The notes beneath the pieces are model-generated. The model was not told the DNA's origin. It searched no databases and worked only from the letters and a program-made list of their open reading frames with translations. A stretch of 64,000 bases of DNA from Poecilobothrus nobilitatus (lineage: Eukaryota > Arthropoda > Insecta > Diptera > Dolichopodidae), in contig OX352774.1 in assembly GCA_947095535.1 (NCBI GenBank), positions 178,744,200-178,808,199 of the forward strand, written 5' to 3'. Below, in pieces: positions 25,207 to 35,511 of the stretch (the stretch's first letter is position 1; each line of letters opens with the position of its first letter). The position numbers and the translations under genes are program-made.

Positions 25207-25388
25207 GGGTCCCAGTGGCCTAGTGGGTATAAAATACGCTGTAAACACCGCGGGAGTGTGGGTTCGATTCCCACACGCGTCGTAAGAGTAATTACCCCTT
25301 ACGACATGTACAGCCAGGCCTGAAAAGCAAAGGCTGTGCAATTTCCTTGCTACATTTATGGCATGGAAATGCACTAAAAAAAAAAAAA
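25207..25388 (+). mobile_element. tRNA-derived SINE, copy 2 (best preserved)
   Basis: The head is GGGTCCCAGTGGCCTAGTGG with A box TGGCCTAGTGGG (25216-25227) and a canonical B box GGTTCGATTCC (25261-25271). These are the two halves of an RNA polymerase III internal promoter. Next come a hairpin GTCGTAAG/CTTACGAC (25279-25286 and 25298-25305), TACAGCCAGGCCTGAAAAGC...GGCTGTG, CACTAAAA and an A tail. The head resembles tRNAs with a long variable region, though it is too diverged to name the parental isoacceptor. Its two promoter boxes are the most intact of the four copies. A G-rich run (GGGGCGGGGGGAAGGG) directly precedes it. No clear target duplication was found. Confidence 0.85.
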
Positions 25389-28300
25389 TTTCTTCGAAGA
25401 AATTCTTTGATAGCAAACAGAATAAGGATTTAGAATAAAAAACATATTTTCGTGTAAAAAAGGAAAATCTTTTTATATATTTCGAAAATCTTTACTATGA
25501 AAAATTAAATTAAGTAAGATTGAAGATTTTCCAGTCAATGACATCAAAAAAAGTTTGAGGAAATTATATTAGAACAAATAAAATTTTACTAACAATCATA
25601 ATATTATTACATGTTGCAATTCATATTTACTTATCACCTTTTTCTGACCCCATTCTTACTTATTTTTTCTTATTTTTAGTACTTATTACAAAATAAAAAA
25701 GAAAAAAAAACAGAAAATATGAAACAGTAAATTTTTATGAGTTCCTTCACTTTAAATGTTTATTATTATTATTATTATTTTTTTTTTTGGAGAAAAATCA
25801 ATAATTTTTCACATTAATATTTTACAGTTTACACAATTTTCATATTATCTATTCCCATCATACATCTTTAGATATTAACCACATTATAATGTTGGGTTTT
25901 TGAACACATTGTTACACATTAATATTTGTTTTTTTTTTTTTATAGTAAGTCTGTAGTGAAAAGAAAATTTGCAACAGAAGGAAAATCATAATTTACAATC
26001 ACCCTCTTTCTTTACTTATATACTTACCCTTTTTTGATTTCATTCAATTCAAAAACAATTTTGATTCCTTTTTGATTTTTGTATAGTTAGAAAAATGACA
26101 GAAAAAATGTATTTTTATTTATTTTTTAAGATTAAAAGGAACAAAAAAAAAAAAAATTAAATTTATAAAAATGTAGCAACCTCTTAACTACGATCGTAGT
26201 CAGTATTTAAAAGTATTTGAAATTGGCATTTAGAGAAATCTGCAGTATTAGTTTAAAAATGAAAAAAAAAAAAAAAATAAATAAATATAAGTAAGTAATT
26301 GTATATAGGTAGTAGAATACAGCAGTTAGTTTATCTTAAAGATACAATTTGTTTTTTTTCTTTATTTTATTTATTTTTATGGACTTTTTAACTTTTATTT
26401 AAAGTTATTTCTGTGTTTTTGTTAGTATTGTTTTGCGTAGCTATGGGGAATTTTTTTGCCAATGGCACAAAACAAACAAAATTTAAAATCTTGTTTTTTT
26501 CAATCATATTACGCAAACAGTTTTTTTTTGTGTAATATGAATACAATAATTTCAGTTTTTCCTATTTTTTTTTTTGTTCCTTATAAAAAGACTTCCGTGG
26601 AAAAACATTGAACTTTTTTTTTTTTTTTTGAATAAAAAAAACAACAAAAAAAAACCCAATTTTATACTTCGTACTTTTCTGTTCTAAAATTTTATTATAT
26701 TTTTTTTTGTAGAAAATTGTGAAAACAAGGTGGAGGAAAATGGAAGGGAAATAAAAAACAAAAAAAAAAAGAAGGCGGTGAAAATTTACTCCCCTAAAAA
26801 GATGAAAATGTCCTTTTGTATATTTAAGAAAAAATTTTTTTCTAAATTCATATTTCGCATTTTTTTATTCAATTTTTAGGACATTTTTCGAAAACTTTTT
26901 ATTTCAATCCGCCTGTCTCTCTGCTTGTATGTAAAACATGTATATATCGTTTGAGAGAAAGAAATGAAGAAAAAAAATAAAAATTGAATAATATTTTTCT
27001 TATGTAACCCAAACACTTTCGAAGATACAGCCCTCGAAAAGTTTGATAAAACTCTATACTCAATTTTTATTTAATATTTTTTAAATTTAAAAATGTGCAA
27101 TAATAGAAAAATGTTCAAGCTTTCAAAGTGTTCAAGGAACATAATCTTGAAAATTATTTAATTTCTATGTATCTCTTAACGGTTCAACTAGAAATTTGAG
27201 AGACGAAAGACATCTAGGGAATATAATATATAAGTGAATAAAAGTTTGATTCTTTTAGCTATCTGGTACTCCGACAACTTTTCAAAATTAAAATCAAAAC
27301 AAAAATTAGAACACAAACAATATACCTATTTTAATTTTGTTAGATACATACATATTTACTTATATATTATATGTTTTTTTTTTTTAATTTTAGGATTTTA
27401 AATTTTTGGCAAATTATCTTCACAAAATAAAAATTCTATAGTTAAGGTAATTAAATGTGTTCATAATAGATATTTTTGAATGCTTTTTATTTCCATTCTG
27501 AAAATGTGCATCTTTAAGAACCATTTTTATTTTATATACCTTTTTGTTTTATTTTTTTATTTGGTTATGTTTTACGATCTTAAATAAAGATTGTTTTTTT
27601 TTTTTTTTTTTTTTGTCCAGGCCAGACCAATTGAATGAGTATTCCTTTGTATTGAAAATACAAAATAAAGACAAAAGATTTTAAAAGAATAAATAATTTA
27701 GTTGTCCTGACAAACCAATCCCAATCCCAATTCCAATCTAATTCCATTTTTATACCATTATACAGAAAATGCCCATAAAAAAACAAGATTTGTATAGTTA
27801 GATATACATATAACATTTACATAACATCTTATATATAGATACAACATAAGAAAATACTTTTTTTTTCCATTTGTTTTTTTAGAAATTAAGAATAAATCCT
27901 AGGATGATTAGCTAGAAAACAAAAACAAAAAACATAAATAATGCATTTATAATTTGTTTTTGGGGGTTTTCTTTAAATGTCTAGAATATTAAAGATTTTC
28001 TGAATGAGGGGAACAAATTTTTATCTGCAAAAAATAAAGTGTTTGATTTTAAATTATTAATTATTTTTGTTTTTGTTCAGATTATGAATCATTTTGCACT
28101 TGAACTGTTTTGAAAATAGGATTTGATTCTGAATATACTTTTGAAAAATAAAATTTCTTGAGTCATGAAAATAAATTATAGTGTCCGGAATAATAAGTAC
28201 AATATTAGAGAAATTAAATACTTAAATCCGATAATCTGTATTTACTTATAAAAAGCATCAAAGTGCATTTTTATGGTTTTCTACTTTATTTCTGAAGCAC

Positions 28301-28957
28301 AAATTTTACTTAAATTTTGTTTTGTGCAATTTGTAGTTTCTTTTAAATTGTTTCAGTTATATTGTGGAAAACGGAACAACCATACAGAATAATATTTTGA
28401 AATACTATTGCCATTATTTGTTAATTAGTTTGTTATCTTTAGAAAGGAAATATTTTTTTTGTATGATTTAAGTATATCAGTCGTAAAAGTTAGCTTGTTG
28501 TCGAAATATAGCTATAATATTTTATTGAGTCATTCTGTAGTAAAGGAGCGCTAAGTATTTTGCACAATATTTGACAAAGGAAGGAAAGAATAAAGGTTTA
28601 ATATAAGGTAAAATATTTACAATTAGTTTTCCCTGTGTTTATTGTGATTGTCCATTTATTGAAATACTTAATTGGTTATGGTGTTCAACCCAGTTTGAAA
28701 ATCAGATAAGATATTAGCATTGTACAAGCTATGAATTATCAACAAATATTAATAATTATTGTAGCTATATTAGCATTTCTTGTTATATTAGATATTGTAA
28801 TTAAACATATTAATATACAAAATCGCCTCAGGTCAGAACTTTTTGGAACACTAGCAGTGTAGATATTTGAGATTGTGCGTTTAATATGTAAGTACAAACG
28901 TCGAATTCACTTTCTGACAAGAAGCTTTTGAATATATTTTTTTTTTAAATACATGTT
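25389..28957. other. Gene-free A+T-rich stretch
   Basis: No gene is supported. It contains an (ATT)n microsatellite at about 25760-25779, several poly-T tracts longer than 14 bases (for example 26611-26629 and 27594-27615), and AACAAAAA simple sequence. ORF 27580-27816 (-) is low complexity. Confidence 0.6.
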
Positions 28958-29745
28958 AAACGAGGAAGAGTGCAGTAGAGTAGACTGTGTCAACTCTGGG
29001 ATATTTGTACGAACGTAATATATCCTGTTTCTATAAAACTTGATCATCTTTTAAACAATTTCAGATGTTTTAGTACCGACGTTATAACTACCGAGATATA
29101 TTTATTTTATTTTATTTTAATTTATTTTATTTTGTTTTATAACAGCTACCCAATTCTATTGCACCTATCTTTATTAAGTTCCAAGAAATGCAAGAAGCCT
29201 GAATCGGCTGCTTTAGACCAACCAAATTTTACAAAAGTTGTTGGCATGTAACTCGACACCTCATTACTAAATTTCAGACTCCTAACTTCAGTAGACATTG
29301 AGTTATTTTCATTTAAAAAAAAAGTTGTATGGTAGCTACCCGAACCTGTCGTACCATCACAACCAAATTTTACAGAAGTTGTTGCCATAAAACTTGATCA
29401 TCGTTTGCAAAATTTCAGATACCTAGCTTGAATAGATACTGAGATATTTCCAAATAAAAAACTAAGTTGTATGGCAGCTGCTCGAACCCGGCGGCCGAAA
29501 AAGCTGGAGTTAAATAGCGAAACTAACAATTTTACAAAAGTGACGTAAAAAAATGTTTGGCTTCCTGATTCCTCTATTTTTTGAGTTATCGTGCGGACGG
29601 ACGTACATGGCTTAATCGAAAAAGAATTCGATTCTGAGCCGATCCATACCTTTGACACTATATCTAGCTCGAGTCCTTTACGGTATCACAAACGTAATGG
29701 CAAATTAATTATACCCTTGAACATAGTTCATACGGATATAATAAG
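28958..29745 (+). mobile_element. Dispersed repeat family 2, copy A, with ~141-bp subrepeats
   Basis: It begins AACGAGGAAGAGTGCAGTAG. It contains tandem subunits of about 141 bp: ACCAAATTTTACAAAAGTTG at 29221 and again, with one mismatch, at 29362, each followed by TTTCAGA...CCTA and a GAGWTATTT...AGTTGTATGGYAGCT segment. It ends with GTGCGGACGGACGTACATGG, GATTCTGAGCCGATCCATAC and ATACCCTTGAACATAGTTC. The same order of landmarks appears inverted at 48221-49055. The GGACGGACRTACATGGCT...GATTCTGAGYCGATC arrangement is one I associate with fly genomes. ORFs on both strands inside it (29146-29658 and 29591-29878) are by-products of the repeat. Confidence 0.65.
29224..29504 (+). repeat. Tandem subrepeats of ~141 bp
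   Basis: Two adjacent units start with AAATTTTACARAAGTTGTTG at about 29224 and 29365. Both continue through ACTY...AAATTTCAGA, a GAGWTATTTYCA...AAAAAA block and GTATGGYAGCTRCYCGAACC. Degenerate flanking units can be seen before (about 29005-29160) and after (about 29520-29540). This internal tandem structure belongs to family 2. Confidence 0.55.
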
Positions 29746-30271
29746 TTTAAATACAATCATAATTGTAAAGAACACGGAATTTATTTTGAATCACAATCAT
29801 GCCGACGGATTTATTGTTAAGAATATATCTTTCAATAATATTTCTTTAAGTCTTACTAAGAGATGTACTGTAGAATGACCTGCTCTGAAATTGTTTTTCA
29901 GATTGTAGATATGTGAGTTATATTAAGATGATTCACTGAAATTAATTTTATTATTTTTTCAAAAAAATTTTAAGCTAATTGTAATATACTTGTTGGCTTA
30001 GACGTGGGGTTATCAGGAATTTGCTTAAACTTAAAAATGAGAATCAGATTTGATTTCTTTCAGTATGGTAGAAAATATCTATCTCAGTTTCATTGTCAAA
30101 ACTATATTTGAATTTTAGAGAGTACGAATTAATAGCATAAGACATTTGTTTATATACCTATTAAAATATTATGTAATTTTAAATTATAGTTAGGGTTTCA
30201 AATATTAATTTTGCTAATCTCCATATTTACATTCTAAATGTCAGATGGTCTTATAAATGATTTATTTTTAT

Positions 30272-31338
30272 TGGGTAACCTGCAAAATCCGTATATTTAA
30301 AATCCATAAATAACAAAATCCATAAAGTTTAAAAAAATCCGTAAACAATGAAATCCATACTAGTAAAATCCATACTTTTCAAAATCCATAATTTCAAAAT
30401 CCATACTTTTCAAAATCCATAAAATGAACACTAAATGATACTTGCAATTTTTCCATTTGTATGTTGGGTTCTTTTTTAATGGTTCGAAGGGATTTTTGAA
30501 TTTACTGATTTTATTTACTTACTATAGCTGTTTTTTGGAATTTCCCATATATATTCAGTAATAATAAAAACTATTTCCGAAGTTTCGACATTCTTATATA
30601 ATTTTTATTCTTTTTGGAAGGTTGAAGTAGAAAAGCAGTTTTGTTTTGTTTTTTTTTTAAATTTTACTTTACATTACCATTTTACTATTAATTTATAAAT
30701 ATGGATAATATAACCATTTTACAATCAAATAAGGGAAAAAATATTATTATTAATATTTTTATATTAATGGTTATGGGTATTTATTATCAAAAACAAATAA
30801 ATAAACCATAAATTGGGAGTGAGAGAGGAGAAAAGTTCATAAATTGTCTGGACGTGTTATCACTTAGTTGAAGGAACTATTAAATGTGGTCCAAGTGGAC
30901 ATAATTATGATTCTATGGCATCTTCTTCAAAAATTTGGGAAACTAATTTATATTTGATAGATCAAGCCCAAGCAAAGAAAAAAATACCATCAAAAATTAT
31001 TTCAGATTCTACTATTTTGTGTAATAAACTCTGCCCGCAATATTTACCATCAAAAACTGCACAAAATTCAAAAATTAGTAGAAAAAGAAAGAGTTTGCAA
31101 TAAAAAAAAACCCGAAAAACTACAGATTTTTTTTTGAAATTTTTATTTATAGTTTTGAAAATTTCAAATATAGACAGCAAAATATCTGTATTTTTTTATG
31201 GATTTTTTTTTACGGATTTTGAAAGGTATGGATTATGAAATTATGGATTTTGAAAAGTATGGATTTTGAAATTACGATTATTGAATTTATGGATTTTGAC
31301 TTTCCGGATGTTGAAATTACAGATTTCGTACTCAACCA
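30272..31338 (+). mobile_element. Foldback-like element with AAAATCCAT arms and 8-9-bp target duplication
   Basis: The left arm (30272-30425) starts TGGGTAACCTGCAAAATCCG and reiterates AAAATCCATA with spacers such as CTTTTC and ATTTC. The right arm (about 31195-31338) carries the same array inverted (TATGGATTTTGAAAAGTATG, ATTATGGATTTTG) and ends TACTCAACCA. Outside the arms ATTTTTAT is present on both sides (30264-30271 and 31339-31346), 9 bp if the next T is included. Such duplications occur in Mutator-like, hAT and P-type families and in Drosophila FB elements. The 770-bp centre contains an ORF-like relic (30843-31103). No intact transposase is present. Confidence 0.7.
30843..31103 (+). pseudogene. 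Coding relic inside foldback element; possible FLYWCH-like finger remnant
   Basis: An open frame runs from after a stop at 30840-30842 to TAA at 31101-31103. It contains HLVEGTIKCGPSGHNYD, and then from the ATG at 30915 MASSSKIWETNLYLIDQ and a lysine/serine-rich tail (RKRKSLQ). One frame over, directly upstream (30847-30864), the sequence reads SGRVIT. SGRVIT-HLVEGTI-...-GHNYD would match the C-terminal half of a FLYWCH-type zinc finger (C-x-x-R ... H-x-H) with one frameshift and a H-to-Y change at the last ligand. FLYWCH domains are found in some Mutator-like transposases, which would suit the 8-9-bp target duplication. This identification is tentative. Confidence 0.3.
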
Positions 31339-31346
31339 ATTTTTAT

Positions 31347-33342
31347 TAGTAGATGAATGTGATATGTTAACATTTTTGTTAATAAGTTTAATAAGTATAA
31401 GATTTTGATAAATATTTATAGCTGCTAAAATGAATTTGTAATCATTAGCATTTTTTTTAGATGAGTTCATGGATTAAATAATGGGTTCTTTGTGAATTTT
31501 GGAATATTTACTTTTATTTATGTTAAGTATTCTTATACACTATTGATTTTTATAAAGATCACTTCTATTAAAGTGAATTCAAATAATATTACTTAATTTT
31601 AAATAAATGATTTAATTTTTTTCTTTTGTTTATATAAATTTCCACTTTTAAAATAAAAGTTTATTCTAAGCATTTTTTTTTTTTTGTTTATTTTCCAATT
31701 TGTCAGATGAAAAATCAATGAGTCATTGAATTTTGTTTTTTTTTTTATTCAAAATTTTTTTCTTTTTACTTTTAGTAAATCCCCAACAATTTTTCCGAAA
31801 AAGAAATGTTTGTTTTTTTTTTTTGCATCCCTTGTAATCGATATTTTCTTTTAAAAATATTATCCTACTTGTTTGTTAAAAAAAATTCAAAACTCAAATC
31901 AACAAAAAAAAAAAAAAAATAAAAGATTTTTCATTTATTTCCAATACCTAAAAACCCTTTCAAATATCTTTGATTGATTTCTAAACTAAAAATTTATGAA
32001 AAATCTTCTTTCAATTAGATTTGGGATTTACTATTTTATATGTGTATATATAATACATACATAAGTATGTACAAATGTACAAGACACTAAGCGCAAAAAA
32101 CACTTAAATTAAAGAATGAAAAAAAAAAAAAAAGTTCAGTAGTTATACAAAACAAAAACAAAATAATTTCCTATGAAAATTTTTTTCTTTCCTTTTTTTT
32201 TAATTTTCCATTACGAAAAAAAGTTTTGCAAAATACTTTAGAGAATTTAAGTTAAAGTTTTATCATAAGTAAAATCTTTTTCATCAATATTATTATTAGG
32301 AACAAAAACAAAAAAAAAAAACTATAGTCAGAATATAACAGTAAATTTTCTAGGATGAACTTTTGTTTTATTACTGTTGTATTTTTTTTTTTGTTTTGTT
32401 TTGTCATTTTGCATAATATTTAAGTAAAAACCCAAATCCTTAAACCTTTTTCTATAATGATGTTTTTTTTCTTCGTATTTTCGAAAAAAGTCCTTTTATT
32501 ATTTGTTTTAAATACATGTAAATGTATTTTCTGTTCCGATGTAAGTACGTATATATATGAAAAACATTTGTACATAATTATGTATGTACATATGAAAAAC
32601 CACAACAGATTTCTCAAGGGTTATTTTCTAAAAACAAAAAAAAAAATTCTAGATTTTTTTCATAGAATTATTGAAAAATATAATATTACAGTATATATAT
32701 GAATATATATATTTAATACAAATAAATATAAGTATATATGGATAAGTATATATATACTTATATAGAAGAATTTAGAAAGAATTTATAAATTAATATTTCA
32801 TATAAATATTTACTATCATAAATAAAAACCAAAAGAAAGACTTTAGAAGTAGAAAAGGAATGGAAAAATTCTCAAAAATATATTTATTAAAATAGTTTTT
32901 CCTTCTGTCTCTTTCTAATTTTTCATACAATTATTGATTTCTCTTTGCATATTTATTTATTTTTTGCACTTTGACAGAAGATATTTTTCTTACATTTAAT
33001 AAGAATGTGGGTAGTTCAATAGCTTTTTGTGTGTTTTTTTTTTTTTTTTTCGTTGTTTTATTCAGAACAACAATTGAAGACAAAATTTAAAGCGCATAAA
33101 AAATTTTGATATCATTTAGTACTTAAATTTTTTTTTTTTAATATTAATACGATATTTATTATATGAAATAATAGAAATTGTATTAAAGAACATATATATT
33201 ACAGCAAGTCAGTTTTATTAAAAGTCTTTACTTTTTCTCTCATAGTCAAAAGTCTTTGCTTTTAATACCAAAGAAATAATACCTTAAGAATTTCCTTTTT
33301 AGAAAACTATAAACTTTATACATAAAGAAAATGACGAGATTA
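31347..33342. other. Gene-free A+T-rich stretch
   Basis: No gene is supported. The sequence is dominated by poly-T/poly-A and TA/TATG microsatellite-like runs (about 32695-32765). The overlapping ORFs at 32420-32617 (-) and 32457-32702 (+) are low complexity. Confidence 0.6.
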
Positions 33343-34071
33343 CCGTGAACTTCCGGAACTCAAAATCTTTGAAATTTTTCTATTTGTACGGAAAATCTCT
33401 GAAACTTAAAATTTCGGAAATCGAAATTGAAATTAAAAAACAAAAATGTAACATTCGATTAAGAAGTTAATTAAAATAAAAAAAAAAAAATTATTTGAAA
33501 AAATAATTAGGAGAGATTTTAAAGTTGTTTACAAAATCAGGGTTCCAATAATTTGATTAATAGGTGTTTGATAGGGGCTCCACAATTTCAAACACATTTT
33601 TGTTGAAAAATGTATGATAAGTACTTTGTTGTTATTTTAAATATATTATACTTAAATAAAAAAATTATTAAAAGTTATTTTAAATTTGATTACAAAATGA
33701 GGGTTTCAATAATTTGTTTAACGGAGAAATGCGTTTCGCAGGTTCAACTATGAAAAAATAAATAATTTCAATAAACGAACGTAATTTCAATACTTACAAT
33801 AAAAAAAACAATTAAACGGTGTTTCAAAGCAGACCCTATATACAACACAAAATATCAGTACTAAAATTTAATAAAATAAACCCTTGCCGGAATATTTCTG
33901 GAATTAAGTATATGTAAAAAATAAAAATGGCTGCTAGTTTCTAGATTTTTGTTATTTCGATTCCGGGATTTCGAATTTCTGAATTCGTGTCGTGGAATTT
34001 CGAAATCGGCCATTTTTATTTTCTGGAATTATGAGTTTCCAAGATTTTGAGTTCCGGAATATCGAGTTCCA
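33343..34071. mobile_element. Foldback-like element with CCGGAACTCAAAATCTT arms
   Basis: The left end reads CCGTGAACTTCCGGAACTCA then AAATCTTTGAAA. The right end, reverse complemented, reads CCGTGGAACTCGATATTCCG then GAACTCAAAATCTTGGAAAC. Within both arms, TTCCGGAATTTCGA-like words are reiterated (CGATTCCGGGATTTCGAATT, GTGGAATTTCGAAATC, TTTCGGAAATCGAAATTG). Between the arms, ACAAAATSAGGGTTYCAATA occurs twice in direct orientation (about 33532 and 33694). No transposase and no clear target duplication were found. Confidence 0.55.
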
Positions 34072-35480
34072 CGGTTTCAAATAGAACATATCATAAGATT
34101 TTACAAAATTATAGTTATAGATCAACATAAAACATAAAACATAAAATTAAAAATTATTATTTAAATTACGGTTTCAATATCTAAATACGTATATGATTAT
34201 AATTTTGCCCAGAACTGTTCAATAATATAAATGTACCTCAACTTATTCATTAAAGATAATTTATGTACATATATACAAATAAAAAACATAATAATTAAGA
34301 AGATACATATATTTACTACTTAAATATACATAATATATGATTTTTAATTCTAATATCTTCTTCAATTACCCATCCTTTTCTTTTAATTTTCTCTCTCTTT
34401 CTATTATCTTGATTATTATTTTTGTTTATTTTCTTAAATAACTCATAAGATACTAAGAGGGTATTGATCTGTCTGCTCTTCTATCTGTAACTAAATCTAT
34501 AAATAATACATATAACTACTATATATAGATATTATATATATATAGATACATATATATATAAACAAATATGACTATATATATTTATATATATACACTGTAT
34601 TTATGTGTCTATGGAAAATATTTGATGAGTTTTGTGTATTGGTTTGTTTTCTCTAGAAAATTGTTAAAGTAATTCCCAAAACTAAAATCCAAAAAAAAAA
34701 ACAAAAAAAAAGAAAAAAAAAAAAATATAAGTATATAACAACAATTTAGATTTTGGTATATGTATTCTTAGTTATAAGTATTCACATTTTAATAGTATCT
34801 TGTACCACTTAACTAAAAAACGACCCTTTCAGGATATTGTTATTGTGTAATAAGTATACATGTATATGTATATAATATATCTAGTTATAACTTATAGTTA
34901 CTTATGTATATTGTTTTATTTTTCTTATATTATATTAGATTAATATTTGTTTTTGATTTAAATTTCAAGAAGTTAAGAAAAAAAAAAAAAAACAGCTTTA
35001 TAATCGATTTTAACACTTAAAAATATGAGTGTGTTTTCAAGATATGTTTTGGAATTTGTGTATACTTAATCTAATAATGAAAATAAAAAAAATTTTGGGT
35101 AGATAACAACTATATTACTTAAGTAGTTATTTTTTTTGATTTGAAAATCCTGTATAATATGCAAAATGTCCTGCAATATGTAAAATTAACATTAAATGTA
35201 GGCTACACATTACACCTTTTCATATTATTAATACTCTATTCTCGGTTGTTACAGAATACATGATGCAAAATGTTAATAGTCTACTAAATGTCTTAATTAG
35301 CTAAAGAGAAATAATTATTAACTATTTAAAGCCTTATTGTGGTCATTTCAACTAAAATTAAATTCTGATTAAATGGTATTAGTTAGAAACTAAATAAAAC
35401 TTTCTGAAATCCTTTTTTATCTATATATTAAATAATATTACTTCAAAAACAGAGAATTAATTTTAATTTGACAATAATAA

Positions 35481-35511
<31 letters not shown>

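Noticed and set aside
25207..25285. Functional tRNA gene
   Set aside because: A and B boxes are present, but no acceptor stem or proper anticodon arm can be folded, and the same unit recurs four times with a shared non-tRNA tail, so it is a SINE head.
25183..25416. Minus-strand ORF containing ACGNRTHTP
   Set aside because: It is the reverse complement of SINE copy 2. Its B-box complement encodes the familiar spurious CGNRTHTP-type peptide.
29146..29878. ORFs on both strands (29146-29388 and 29398-29658 minus, 29591-29878 plus)
   Set aside because: All fall in or run out of the family 2 repeat. The two minus frames resemble each other because of the 141-bp tandem subunits, and the second family copy at 48221-49055 does not keep them open.
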